Assembly: GCF_002245495.1 (NCBI RefSeq)
Contig: NZ_NQJF01000013.1
Coordinates: 62,001-126,000 of the forward strand
DNA from: Oceanimonas baumannii
GTDB taxonomy: Bacteria > Pseudomonadota > Gammaproteobacteria > Enterobacterales > Aeromonadaceae
DNA: 64,000 nt
Reading direction: 5' to 3'
Within the stretch, counting starts at the first letter, position 1. The number at the start of each line of letters is the position of its first letter. Of this stretch, positions 46,454 to 55,228 are shown piece after piece. The position numbers were made by a program, and so were the translations under genes. The notes beneath the pieces were generated by a model. It saw only the letters and a program-made list of their open reading frames with translations, was not told the origin of the DNA and searched no databases.

Positions 46454-46776
46454 AGCCTTTCCATCAGCTCGAACAGTTCGTCGTTGGGCACATCTCCGAT
46501 GCCTTTTTTGGCGATTACCACAATATCAACTGCAGGCAGTTTGTGCTGCTTCAGCCGGAATGATTCCCGAGCGACCCGTTTGACCCGGTTGCGCCATACG
46601 GCACGCTTGAGCGCTTTTTTGGGTACAGCAAGACCAAGTCGGGGATGTTCCAGACCGTTGGGTTTGGCAAGCAGTGTTATATGAGGAGAGGCGGCTCGGA
46701 CGGGGTTGTCGAAGACGTTTTTGAATTGAGCGGGAGTTAACAGACGTAACTCCCGTGAAAAGGCATGCCGGGCCAT
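46414..46776 (-). CDS. rnpA: Ribonuclease P protein component
   Basis: 120 aa basic protein with F-x-N-V-F near residue 18-22 and the RNR motif region ([29 protein letters not shown]). Binds RNase P RNA for tRNA 5' processing. Its ATG overlaps the rpmH stop by one base (TAATG). Confidence 0.95.
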   Translation of the reverse strand: MARHAFSRELRLLTPAQFKNVFDNPVRAASPHITLLAKPNGLEHPRLGLAVPKKALKRAVWRNRVKRVARESFRLKQHKLPAVDIVVIAKKGIGDVPNDELFELMERLWRTLSRRCKSSA

Positions 46777-46910
46777 TAGGCGCTCAGACGGGCACGACCT
46801 TTGGCGCGACGAGCACGCAGTACCTTACGACCACCGGCAGTGGCTTTGCGAGCACGGAAACCGTGGCTGCGCTTGCGCTTCAGATTTGAAGGTTGAAAAG
46901 TGCGTTTCAT
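46776..46910 (-). CDS. rpmH: 50S ribosomal protein L34
   Basis: 44 aa [20 protein letters not shown]... typical L34, very basic. ATG 46910 is the true start; an in-frame upstream start would add 25 residues unlike any L34. First gene of the rpmH-rnpA-yidD-yidC operon. Confidence 0.97.
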   Translation of the reverse strand: MKRTFQPSNLKRKRSHGFRARKATAGGRKVLRARRAKGRARLSA

Positions 46911-47255
46911 TGTTATTACCGCTTCAGTTAACTGTACAGTTTGATCGCCATGACAAAGTGTCGGGCACTCACCGGGACGACCCATATAATTAAGAGGCCG
47001 AATTCTAAACAGTTAAGTGCTTGCCGTCAATCTGCATGGCATGAATACCGAACCGGGCCTTTTGCATGCTGGCCAGACCGGATCGTTCCCGGATCCATCA
47101 GGATCAGAGGGTGGAGAATTATACCTGTGTCAACGATCTTGGCAACTTGGTTTACGCGCTACTGCGCGAAAATATTGAGGATCGACGGATAATCAGCTGG
47201 GTTTCCCCCTCGGGGCCGGTGCTCTCGAGGGGGGGATCAACGCAGTCGCTGAAGA
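46911..47255. promoter_or_regulatory. rpmH upstream region with a cluster of GATC sites
   Basis: No gene. The rpmH promoter must lie here. GATC occurs at 47081, 47092, 47102, 47135, 47180 and 47235, six in about 155 bases. No clear DnaA box was found. A GC hairpin lies at the ABC-transporter end. The GATC density suggests a remnant or part of the replication-origin region, which in relatives lies between rpmH and dnaA. Confidence 0.5.
47205..47233 (-). terminator. GC hairpin downstream of the amino-acid ABC operon
   Basis: CCCCCTCG/CGAGGGGG stem (47205-47212, 47226-47233), 13-base loop, 22 bases past the ATPase stop. No U tract follows on the minus strand, so terminator assignment is tentative. 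Confidence 0.4.
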
Positions 47256-47996
47256 TTATGCCGCTGGCAGTACCTTGCGCAGAAAGGCGCGGGTACGTGG
47301 ATCCTGTGGGTTGGTCAGCAGCTCGGCGGGAGGGCCCTGTTCCACGATGCGGCCGCCGTCCATAAAGATCACCCGGTCGGCCACGTCCCGGGCAAAGCCG
47401 ATTTCGTGAGTGACCACCACCATGGTCTGGTGTGCCAGCGCCAGCTTTTTCATCAGTCCCAGCACTTCATCCACCCATTCCGGATCCAGTGCCGAGGTAG
47501 GCTCATCAAACAGCATAACTTTGGCGTGACTGGCCATGGCCCGGCCAATGCCTACCCGCTGCTGCTGACCGCCGGAGAGAGATGATGGATAAGCACCGGC
47601 CTTGTCTGCCAGGCCGATGTCACCAAGGATGCGCAGAGCTTCTGTTTGTGCGTCGGCCCTGGTTTTTTTCCATACGGTGATCAGCCCTTCGGCAATGTTG
47701 TCGCGGGCGGTCTTGTTGGCGAACAGGGCGTAGTTCTGAAACACGAAGGAGGTGCGTTTGCGCAGCTCAATGGCTTGTTTACCGCTGTGCTTGGCCAGAT
47801 TGATGGTAAAGCCGTCGATCTCCAGGCTGCCGGCCTCGGGGGTTTCCAGCAGGTTAAGACAGCGTAGCAGGGTGGATTTACCTGTGCCCGAGGGGCCCAG
47901 AATCACCACTATTTCGCCCTTGTTGATGTCCAGGCTGATGTCATTCAGTACCGTCTGGCCGTGATAGACCTTGGTCAGATTACGTAATTTGATCAT
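47256..47996 (-). CDS. Polar amino-acid ABC transporter, ATPase subunit
   Basis: 246 aa. Walker [10 protein letters not shown], signature LSGGQQQR, Walker [16 protein letters not shown]-loop VTHE. GlnQ/TcyN-type. Last gene of a three-gene operon with its permease and binding protein. Confidence 0.92.
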   Translation of the reverse strand: MIKLRNLTKVYHGQTVLNDISLDINKGEIVVILGPSGTGKSTLLRCLNLLETPEAGSLEIDGFTINLAKHSGKQAIELRKRTSFVFQNYALFANKTARDNIAEGLITVWKKTRADAQTEALRILGDIGLADKAGAYPSSLSGGQQQRVGIGRAMASHAKVMLFDEPTSALDPEWVDEVLGLMKKLALAHQTMVVVTHEIGFARDVADRVIFMDGGRIVEQGPPAELLTNPQDPRTRAFLRKVLPAA

Positions 47997-48007
47997 GGTG
48001 CCTCTGG

Positions 48008-48673
48008 TTAATAAGCCGCGTTCAGACGGCGTTCCAGCCGGCCCTGCAGGTGGGTGAAAAACACCACCACCGCCCAGTAGATCAGCGCCACGGCAATGAA
48101 CGACTCAAAGAACTTGAAGCTGCTCGAGGCTTCCTTCTGGGCCGATGCCATGATTTCCGCCACCCCCAGAGTAAAGGCCAGTGAGGTGCTTTTGATCATG
48201 TCGATGAAGTAGTTCATCAGCGAAGGTGTGGCAATACGCGCCGCCTGGGGCAGGATAATGCGTTTCATCGCCTGACCCCGGGTCATGCCGATGCTCATGG
48301 CTGCTTCCATCTGGCTTTTGTGAATACCCAGAATGGCGGCGCGAATCGACTCGGCCATATACGCGGCGAAGTGCAGGGTCAGACCGATCACGGCGGCGGT
48401 AAAGGCGTTCATGCCGATAAAGACGGGCATGATCTGGGGCAGGCCGTAATACAGCAGAAACAGCTGAACCAGCAGCGGCGTTCCGCGGAAAAACGAGATA
48501 AACAGCCGGGCCAGGGCATTCAGTCCCGGCAGCTCAAAGGTTCTGATCACCGCCAGGGTGCCGGCGATGATCAGCGCGAATACAAAGCCCAGCAGCGCCA
48601 TTTCCATGGTGGTGCCCAAGTACTTGAGAAGGATGGGAAACAGCGCCAGGGTGTAGTCGATATCAAATTGCAT
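48008..48673 (-). CDS. Polar amino-acid ABC transporter, permease subunit
   Basis: 221 aa His/Glu/Gln/Arg-type permease with about five helices, the [17 protein letters not shown] signature and the EAA-like loop ([22 protein letters not shown]). Single permease, presumably homodimeric. 11 bases before the ATPase gene. Confidence 0.92.
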   Translation of the reverse strand: MQFDIDYTLALFPILLKYLGTTMEMALLGFVFALIIAGTLAVIRTFELPGLNALARLFISFFRGTPLLVQLFLLYYGLPQIMPVFIGMNAFTAAVIGLTLHFAAYMAESIRAAILGIHKSQMEAAMSIGMTRGQAMKRIILPQAARIATPSLMNYFIDMIKSTSLAFTLGVAEIMASAQKEASSSFKFFESFIAVALIYWAVVVFFTHLQGRLERRLNAAY

Positions 48674-48677
48674 GGAA

Positions 48678-49436
48678 TTATTTACTGGTAATGTCGGCGT
48701 TCAGCCATTTTTCGGAAATGGCCTCAAGCGAGCCGTCGGCACGCATATCGGCCAGTGCCTGGTTTACCTCGGCCAGCAGCGCCTGCTGTTCGGGCTTTCT
48801 TACAAAGGGAAAGGCGTTTTCCATGGTTTCAAAAGGCTTGCCGGCCAGTTGCAGTGGCAGACCTGCTTCGTTGATCAACTGGGCGGAGCCGACTCTGTCC
48901 ATGACAAAAGCATCAATCCGGCCCAGAGCCACGTCCTGCTCCAGGTTGGTTTCGTAGGTGATGATGTCGATCTCGTTGTTGGTGTCGTGCTTGCGCATCA
49001 TCTGCTCGAAGTTGGAGCCAAGGTTGACCGCCACCTTCTTGCCCTTGAGATCGTCCAGGCCCTGAATGCTGTCGTTACCCTTGCGCACTACAATCTGTGC
49101 ACCGTCATACACGTAAGGGTCGGCGAAGTCGTATTTTTCCAGACGCTCGGGAGTCACGGTGATCTGGTTGGAAATGGTATCGATGCGACCAGTATCCAGC
49201 ATGCCGAACAAACCGGAGAAGTTAGTGGTTACAAACTCTACATCCCGTCCAATACGTTTTCCGATCTCGTTCCAGACATCCACTTCGAAGCCTTGCAGTT
49301 TGTCCTGTTTAACGAAGGTAAAAGGGAAATAGCGTCCCGACATGCCTACTTTAACCGGATCGGCGGCCATGGCGGGGGTGAGCAGGGTGGCGGACAGGGC
49401 CAGGGCGGTGCCCAGACGGCGAAGGGATGCAAACAT
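48678..49436 (-). CDS. Polar amino-acid ABC transporter, periplasmic binding protein (cystine-type)
   Basis: 252 aa. Signal peptide ending TPAMA, then a family 3 solute-binding domain (GMSGRYFPFTFVKQDKLQGF; YDFADPYVYDGAQIVVRKG; LKGKKVAVNLGSNFE). Resembles TcyJ/TcyA-like cystine binders, but substrate is not certain. ATG 49436, with AGGAGAG upstream, is preferred over ATG 49451. First gene of its operon. Confidence 0.88.
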   Translation of the reverse strand: MFASLRRLGTALALSATLLTPAMAADPVKVGMSGRYFPFTFVKQDKLQGFEVDVWNEIGKRIGRDVEFVTTNFSGLFGMLDTGRIDTISNQITVTPERLEKYDFADPYVYDGAQIVVRKGNDSIQGLDDLKGKKVAVNLGSNFEQMMRKHDTNNEIDIITYETNLEQDVALGRIDAFVMDRVGSAQLINEAGLPLQLAGKPFETMENAFPFVRKPEQQALLAEVNQALADMRADGSLEAISEKWLNADITSK

Positions 49437-49618
49437 GGTAACTCTCCTCATTAAAACCCGGGCGTAACAACTGCGCCCGATATCATTACAGCATAAATGA
49501 CGGGAGTCTTTTTATACCAGCCAAAACCGGGAGACCAGTTTTTTACACGTTTTTAACCGGGAAAGGAGTTGGGCTGGTGAAAATAACTCATTAAATAAAT
49601 AGAATAAATTGTAAGTAC

Positions 49619-50530
49619 TTACTCCTTAAGAAGCCATTGCATAAACTGACGAGCTGCTACTGAGGCGTGACGATGGCTGGGCTCCAGCAGGCACAAAAAA
49701 CCCTGGCTGAGCATGCTTTGGGGCAAGGCCTGTACCAGGGCGCCTTCCTGCAGGTAAGGCTGCAGCAGTCGCTCCCAGCCCAGGGTTATGCCCTGACCGG
49801 CCAGCGCTGCTTGCATCAGCAGCAAATAGCTGTTGGCTTTGAGAGTGTGGGCCGGCGTATGCCAGGGCTGCTCAATGCCGGCAAACCAGTCCCGCCAGGT
49901 AAGCCAGTCGTGGTAATGATCTTCCAGTTCCAACAGGGTGTGCTGTTCCAAAATGGATGACGGCCCGGTAATAGGGCCTTGTTGTTGCAAGTAGCTTGCA
50001 CTGCACAGGGCGATCACCGGCTCCGGGCCAAACACAGGGCGAATATGCACTCCCTCCGGTTCCCGTTCGCCGGGCAGCAGGTAATAGAGGGCCAAATCGA
50101 ACTCGCTGGGATCGAGCCGGCGCGGATCCTCGGCGGTAAGGATTCGAATGTCGAGCTGCGGGTAGACCTGTTTCAGCTCGGGCAGCTGGCGGGTCAGCCA
50201 CATGGATGCGACGGTCGGGCTGGAGGCCAGGGTCAGTTGCAGGCTGCTTTGGCGTCGGGTCAGCTCGGCCGTGCCGCAGGCCAGTTCCCGCAGCAGCCTT
50301 TGCACCAGCTCGAAATAGCGCTCTCCTGCCGGCGTCAGCACCACGCCCAAGGCGTCACGCATAAACAGCGGTCGGCCCAGGCACTCTTCCAGTCGTTTGA
50401 CTTGTCGGCTGATGGCGCTCTGGGTCAGATTGAGTTCGGCGGCGGCCTGGGTAAAGCTGCGGCGGCGAGCCGCCGCCTCAAAAGCCTGCAGACAGTTGAG
50501 GGGCGGGAGTGGCGAGATCCGTTGAGACAT
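49619..50530 (-). CDS. LysR-family regulator (GcvA-like)
   Basis: About 303 aa. N-terminal PPLNCLQAFEAAARRRSFTQAAAELNLTQ-type HTH with the S-A-I-S-R-Q-V recognition helix, characteristic of the GcvA/AmpR branch. ATG 50530 gives the usual N terminus; a TTG at 50557 is possible. It lies between the ABC operon and the hydrolase/BCCT operon, all leftward, so either could be its target. Confidence 0.82.
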   Translation of the reverse strand: MSQRISPLPPLNCLQAFEAAARRRSFTQAAAELNLTQSAISRQVKRLEECLGRPLFMRDALGVVLTPAGERYFELVQRLLRELACGTAELTRRQSSLQLTLASSPTVASMWLTRQLPELKQVYPQLDIRILTAEDPRRLDPSEFDLALYYLLPGEREPEGVHIRPVFGPEPVIALCSASYLQQQGPITGPSSILEQHTLLELEDHYHDWLTWRDWFAGIEQPWHTPAHTLKANSYLLLMQAALAGQGITLGWERLLQPYLQEGALVQALPQSMLSQGFLCLLEPSHRHASVAARQFMQWLLKE

Positions 50531-50591
50531 GGCGGTGCATAAGGTGATGGCTGACAACAGGCATTACTTTACTCCCGCTGTTCCCTGATGG

Positions 50592-52604
50592 CTACTGAGC
50601 CTGGCGCGGAATACGATATTCCCAGAGCTTATCGTTAAAGGGCTCGTCATCATTGAGCCAGGCTTGCTGGTGAGCGCTCAGGTAGTAGTAGTTTTCGTCG
50701 CCTCGCATGCTGAGGGTGCTTTCTACCCGTACCTGCCAGTCATCGCGGCCGGCCCGGTACAGCCAGCGAATGTCGGCCCGGGTGGCATCGGGATCATAAG
50801 GCCGGGTGCGGTATTCTTCGGTAGCGGTTTGCTCCACCCAGAAACCGTGATCGAGAAAGCGGTAGGTGCCCATGTCGTCCTCTACCCGCAGGCAGACTTC
50901 ACCGCTGGCTACGTCTTCGGTAATGGTGCGCCTGGGTACGGGCTCGCGCAGGTAGTCCATATTTACTGGCGGTGCCGACTCGGGTGGCAGGAATGGGTTG
51001 TCGATGGCTTCACCGTCAAAAACCGGCAACAACAGTTGCTGGACGCCGGGAGCCAGGGTCAGGGTGGTCAGCTTGCGGCTGGGCCACAACAATGGGAAAT
51101 GGGCGGTGGAAATGGCCACCCGCAGCCGGTGACCGGCGGGGATTTTATAACCCATGTTGTCAAGCACTATCTCAAAGTCCATGTTTTCTCCCGGCACCGG
51201 CGGGGTGTACTCGGCGCGGTCATGGCGCAGGCTCAGGTTAAGGGTGCCATAGGTGATCAGCGTCGCACGGTTATCGGGAGCCACATCGTTCAGGCGCACC
51301 GTGACCTGGCCACAGTCCTGATCTACTGCACCGGTCAAGCGTACTCTGGGGTTACCCAGCAGCGGCAGCGCTTCGCTCAAGGGGGGACTGTCAAAGCACA
51401 GCGACTGGGCATCGTCCCGGCGCTGATCGGTGGGAAAGTCCGGGCCGAACCAAATGGCGCAGTATTCGCCGCCGTGCACGCCCGTGGTCAGCGGGGAGCA
51501 GATCGAGGCTGCGCTGGTCAGCGAGTGCTCACCTTCGCGCAGGCCGCCGTCGGTCAGGCTGAAGGTTCTGGTGTTGACCTCGCGGGCAGGCCAGGCCTCG
51601 GTCTGCACCCAGTTACCGGCGCGATGGGCCGCCATGGCTACCGGCGGCTGGGCTTCCTGCAAATAGAAGGTACATTCGGGCTCGTCCATGATGCCGGTAT
51701 CGATGTCCTTGAGCCAGTGATCCCACCAGCGTAGCGATTCCTGCAAAAAGCCGATGGCCGGATCGGGAATGGCGAAGTGGGGATACTTGTGGATCCAGGG
51801 GCCAATCAGTGCCTTTTTAGGGCAGGTCAGGTGTTCCATCATACGCACCGGGGTATTGCGGTAGGCATCGCCCCAGCCACCGATGCAGTACACCGCTGCC
51901 TCGATATCTGCATAGTTTTCGCAAATGGAACCGTGCTGCCAGTAAGCGTCCCGGGTGCCGTGCTCGACCCAGGGTTGAGCCAGCAGCGGCATATTCTCCA
52001 GTCGGTATTTCCAGCGCTCCAGCCAGTCGTCGCCCACCAGCCGGGGGTCAGGTACGGCGGCGGAAAAACTCAGCATGGTGGCAGCCCAGCCCAGATTTTC
52101 CAGCAGCAGGTTACCGCCCTTAAAGTGTACGTCGTCGGCATAACGGTCGTCGGTGGAGCAGATGGTGATGATCGCCTTCAGCGGTTCGGGCCGGCACGCG
52201 GCCAGCTGCAGGCTGTTGAAGCCGCCCCAGGAGATACCCATCATGCCCAGCTTTCCGCTGCACCAGGGTTGACGGCTTATCCAGTCGATAACTTCAAGAG
52301 CGTCGTCCTGCTCCTGCTGGAGATATTCATCCAGCATCAGACCGTCGGACTCGCCGTTACCGCGAATGTCCACCCGCACGCAGGCATAGCCGTGGCCCGC
52401 CAGGTAGGGATGGGTGAGGGCGTCGCGCACCGCGGTGCCATCGAGCTTGCGGTAGGGCAAGTACTCCAGAATGGCGGGCACCGGGTTCTGCTCCGCGTCT
52501 TCTGGCAGCCAGATGCGAGCCGCCAGTTGAGTGCCATCCTGCAGCGGGATCAGGGTGTGCTCGATTTCACGTACTCGACGGGGAAATTCATGCTTGATGT
52601 GCAT
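50592..52604 (-). CDS. CocE/NonD-family serine hydrolase
   Basis: 670 aa. N-terminal alpha/beta-hydrolase of the X-Pro dipeptidyl-peptidase S15 class with nucleophile GISWGG (Ser125), Y-L-P-Y-R-K oxyanion region and DIRGNGESDG, followed by a C-terminal jelly-roll (XPP_PepC) domain. Such enzymes cleave esters, amides or peptides; the substrate is unknown. No signal peptide. ATG 52604 (GAAGGAG upstream) overlaps the BCCT stop by 17 bases, so the two are translationally coupled; hydrolase and transporter may act on the same compound. Confidence 0.86.
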   Translation of the reverse strand: MHIKHEFPRRVREIEHTLIPLQDGTQLAARIWLPEDAEQNPVPAILEYLPYRKLDGTAVRDALTHPYLAGHGYACVRVDIRGNGESDGLMLDEYLQQEQDDALEVIDWISRQPWCSGKLGMMGISWGGFNSLQLAACRPEPLKAIITICSTDDRYADDVHFKGGNLLLENLGWAATMLSFSAAVPDPRLVGDDWLERWKYRLENMPLLAQPWVEHGTRDAYWQHGSICENYADIEAAVYCIGGWGDAYRNTPVRMMEHLTCPKKALIGPWIHKYPHFAIPDPAIGFLQESLRWWDHWLKDIDTGIMDEPECTFYLQEAQPPVAMAAHRAGNWVQTEAWPAREVNTRTFSLTDGGLREGEHSLTSAASICSPLTTGVHGGEYCAIWFGPDFPTDQRRDDAQSLCFDSPPLSEALPLLGNPRVRLTGAVDQDCGQVTVRLNDVAPDNRATLITYGTLNLSLRHDRAEYTPPVPGENMDFEIVLDNMGYKIPAGHRLRVAISTAHFPLLWPSRKLTTLTLAPGVQQLLLPVFDGEAIDNPFLPPESAPPVNMDYLREPVPRRTITEDVASGEVCLRVEDDMGTYRFLDHGFWVEQTATEEYRTRPYDPDATRADIRWLYRAGRDDWQVRVESTLSMRGDENYYYLSAHQQAWLNDDEPFNDKLWEYRIPRQAQ

Positions 52605-54177
52605 TGGCTGGAACTCCTTCGATGGCGGATGAATGGGGGGCGTCGGCCGGTTCAGCGGCGAACGATACCAGGGCCGGGTTCGACAGCCAGTGCCAGAGCG
52701 AGCCGCTGGCCAGCAAAATAATGAACATGGCAGGCAGGCCACCCAGGTTGGATAGCATCTTGACGCCGTCGATGCCGACAAAGGACACCATTACCCAGGA
52801 GACGGTGCCGATCACCGTACCCCACAGCACCTTGATGCCAATGTTGCTTTCGAGATCGCTGTCGGCGGTCAGGCCTCGGGTGCACAGGCCGCCAATGGCA
52901 TCGGTGTTGGAGTCGGCGGCGGTGACGTAGGAGATAAAGGCGATAAAAAGCAGCAGCACGATCATCAGATGGCTGCCCGGCAGCTGCTCAAAAATGTGAT
53001 AGAGCACATGCTCCACACCCTTGTTGTTGAGCACGTCGTTGAGACCGGCAGCTTGCTGCATGTCCAGGTAGATAGCAGTGCCGGAGAAGATGCAGATCCA
53101 CACAATGGCGAACAGCGCCGGGTACACCAGGTTGATGCGAATGAACTCGCGCACCGTGTAACCCCGGGCGATTTTGCCCAGGAACAGGGCGGTGACCGGA
53201 GCCCAGGCGAACCAGACTGCCCAGTAGAAGATGCTCCACCACTGGGGCCAGGGATCGCTGGCGGCGGCGCCGGTAAACAGGCTACGGGAGAAGAAGGTAT
53301 CCAGATACAGGCCAAGAGACTCGGTACCCAGGGAGATTATGAAGATGCTGGGGCCGAAGCAGAACATGAACGCGCCGAGGAACAGCAGCAGCCAGGCGTT
53401 GAGCGCCGACATACGGGCGATGCCTTTCTTCAGGCCGCTGGCGGCGGAGAATACAAAGGTAGTGACGATCAGCGCAATGATCACGCCCAGGCGTAACGGA
53501 CTGGTGTCGCCGCCCAGGTATTGACCGGCACCGCCGGCCAAGGTAAGGGCTCCGGTGCCCAGGGATGAGGCCATGCCGGCCACCAGAGCATAGAGGGCAA
53601 TGGCGTCGATCACACTGGCGAAGCGGCGGGTCAGACGCGGACCCAGTACCGGTTCAATCATACTGCCGATGGAAAAGCGTTTACGCTGGTTGTAGAAGGC
53701 CAGAGCGAACACCAGGGACGGGATGGTGTAGATGGCGTAGGGGGTAAAGGACCAGTGCAAAAACATGGTAACCATGGCAAAGCGGGCGGCGTCGGGAGAG
53801 CCGGCATCCAGACCGGCGCTTTCGGGCGGACCAAACAGATGATACAGGGGTTCGGCGGTGGTCCAGAACAGTACACCCACTGCCAGGGTGGTACATAGCG
53901 TAATGGAGAACCAGCGCCAGCGGCTCAGCAGTGGCTCGGCCTGGTCTCCGCCAATACGGATGCGGCCCAGGGGTGAAAAGTACACCATCATTGCCAGCAC
54001 CAGCAGGTAGAGACTGCCCAGGCTGAACAGCCAGGAAAAGTTATCGAGAATAGCGCTGTTCAGCGACTTGGTGATGGCGAGAAAGGTGTCCAGATCCTGA
54101 TAGCTGGCAAGCAGGGCGCTGATCAGCAATAAAAAGGTCGGCCAGAATACCACGGGCCGTATATTGGTCAGTAACAT
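52588..54177 (-). CDS. BCCT-family transporter (betaine/carnitine/choline type)
   Basis: 529 aa with about 12 helices and BCCT signatures (LGRIRIGGDQAEP; W-T-T-A-E-P; HWSFTPYAIYTIPSLVFALAFY; ADSNTDAIGG). The central tryptophan box reads WWSIFYWAVWFAWAPVTALF. Imports quaternary ammonium or related zwitterionic compounds. First gene of an operon with the CocE/NonD hydrolase, suggesting catabolism of an imported ester or amide rather than simple osmoprotection (inference). Confidence 0.9.
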   Translation of the reverse strand: MLLTNIRPVVFWPTFLLLISALLASYQDLDTFLAITKSLNSAILDNFSWLFSLGSLYLLVLAMMVYFSPLGRIRIGGDQAEPLLSRWRWFSITLCTTLAVGVLFWTTAEPLYHLFGPPESAGLDAGSPDAARFAMVTMFLHWSFTPYAIYTIPSLVFALAFYNQRKRFSIGSMIEPVLGPRLTRRFASVIDAIALYALVAGMASSLGTGALTLAGGAGQYLGGDTSPLRLGVIIALIVTTFVFSAASGLKKGIARMSALNAWLLLFLGAFMFCFGPSIFIISLGTESLGLYLDTFFSRSLFTGAAASDPWPQWWSIFYWAVWFAWAPVTALFLGKIARGYTVREFIRINLVYPALFAIVWICIFSGTAIYLDMQQAAGLNDVLNNKGVEHVLYHIFEQLPGSHLMIVLLLFIAFISYVTAADSNTDAIGGLCTRGLTADSDLESNIGIKVLWGTVIGTVSWVMVSFVGIDGVKMLSNLGGLPAMFIILLASGSLWHWLSNPALVSFAAEPADAPHSSAIEGVPANAHQA

Positions 54178-54397
54178 AAAGAATCACTCCATGATCGGGT
54201 ACTGCATATCCTGTTGATTATGTTAGAAATAGAGTCAAATAGACTGGAAAACCGAAAACTATTTCAACATTGCGCTTCAGTGTGCAGAGTCCGTGCTAAT
54301 GGCTCAAATGACATATGCTCACAAGGTCATGCCTCAAGGACATGGTGCCGGGAATGGGGATTGTTTAGGGAGGTTTGTGCAGACGGAAGGGGAACAG

Positions 54398-54430
54398 CAA
54401 AATAAATAAAAATGCCGGCTGACGCCGGCA
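54398..54430 (-). terminator. Rho-independent terminator after the azurin gene
   Basis: 7-bp stem TGCCGGC/GCCGGCA (54413-54419, 54424-54430) with a 4-base loop, then TTTTTATTTATTTT on the minus strand. 27 bases past the azurin stop. Confidence 0.88.
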
Positions 54431-54457
54431 CAGATAACGAAGTGATATGGGCAGAGT

Positions 54458-54910
54458 TTACTCGGTAATAACAAATTTGCCTTTCATCATGCCGATGTGG
54501 CCGGGGAAGGAGCAGAAATAGCTGTAATCGTCGCCTGCGGCCATGCCCTCTGTACTGAAGGTTACAGAGGTGCTTTCACCACCGCCAATCAGCGCGGTGT
54601 GGGCCAGAATGCGTTCGTCGCTGGTGTCCAGGTAATCGTTATCGGCACCGGCACTGATACCTCCGGTAGCAATGGCCTGCATGTCTTCGGTTTTGCTCAG
54701 TACCCAGTTATGGCCCATTACTTTTTTTTCCAGATTACCGGTGTGGTTCAGTGTCAGGGTCACTTCCTTGCAGCTGGCGGGCACGCTCAGTTCCTGCTGG
54801 TCATACTGCATGGCATCGTTGCTGTCGATGGTCAGAGTACACTCATCAGCCAGAGCGGGCAGGGCAGCAGACAACAGCACCAGGCCAGCCAGAGACTTAA
54901 CTATATTCAT
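54458..54910 (-). CDS. azu: Azurin (blue copper protein)
   Basis: 150-aa precursor; signal peptide to about ALPALA, mature protein beginning DECTLTIDSNDAMQYD. Type-1 copper ligands: His67 (MGHNW), Cys133 (CSFPGH), His138, Met142, with the expected spacing Cys-x4-His-x3-Met. A Cys24-Cys47 pair matches the azurin disulfide. Periplasmic electron carrier. Monocistronic with its own terminator. Confidence 0.95.
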   Translation of the reverse strand: MNIVKSLAGLVLLSAALPALADECTLTIDSNDAMQYDQQELSVPASCKEVTLTLNHTGNLEKKVMGHNWVLSKTEDMQAIATGGISAGADNDYLDTSDERILAHTALIGGGESTSVTFSTEGMAAGDDYSYFCSFPGHIGMMKGKFVITE

Positions 54911-55004
54911 GCCAAAACTCCTCGATGTGATGGAAAAAACAAAGCTACCCGTCAGGGTCAGGAGCTACCATGACACAAAGCAATAATAGTTATCAATACA
55001 CATT

Positions 55005-55228
55005 TGACCAGGATCCCGCAAATGGCAGGGATCTTCTGTTCACCAGAGCGGACACAATCTGTGTGTAGCTTGTTTATAAAACTGAGGATCCTGTGAATGA
55101 GGTTGTGGTTTATTCACAGATGTCAAGGATCATATTTTTCAGGATCAGGTCGATCCGGCTAGAGATCCTCGAGTCCGACAAGTAGAATGATCCCCCCCTT
55201 GATTGATCCCTTTACTTCAGGAGTTCGA
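55005..55228. promoter_or_regulatory. dnaA control region, candidate oriC
   Basis: The interval 54911-55228 contains no gene. GATC occurs nine times between 55012 and 55208 (55012, 55030, 55087, 55128, 55143, 55152, 55164, 55189, 55205). A DnaA box TTATTCACA lies at 55110-55118 and an inverted near-match TGTGAATGA at 55092-55100. An A+T-rich TGTTTATAAAA stretch precedes them. This fits Dam/SeqA- and DnaA-controlled dnaA expression; oriC itself could be here or near mnmG elsewhere. Confidence 0.65.

Noticed and set aside
46911-46985. Longer rpmH beginning upstream at 46985
   Set aside because: The extra residues do not match any L34; the standard 44-aa protein begins at 46910.
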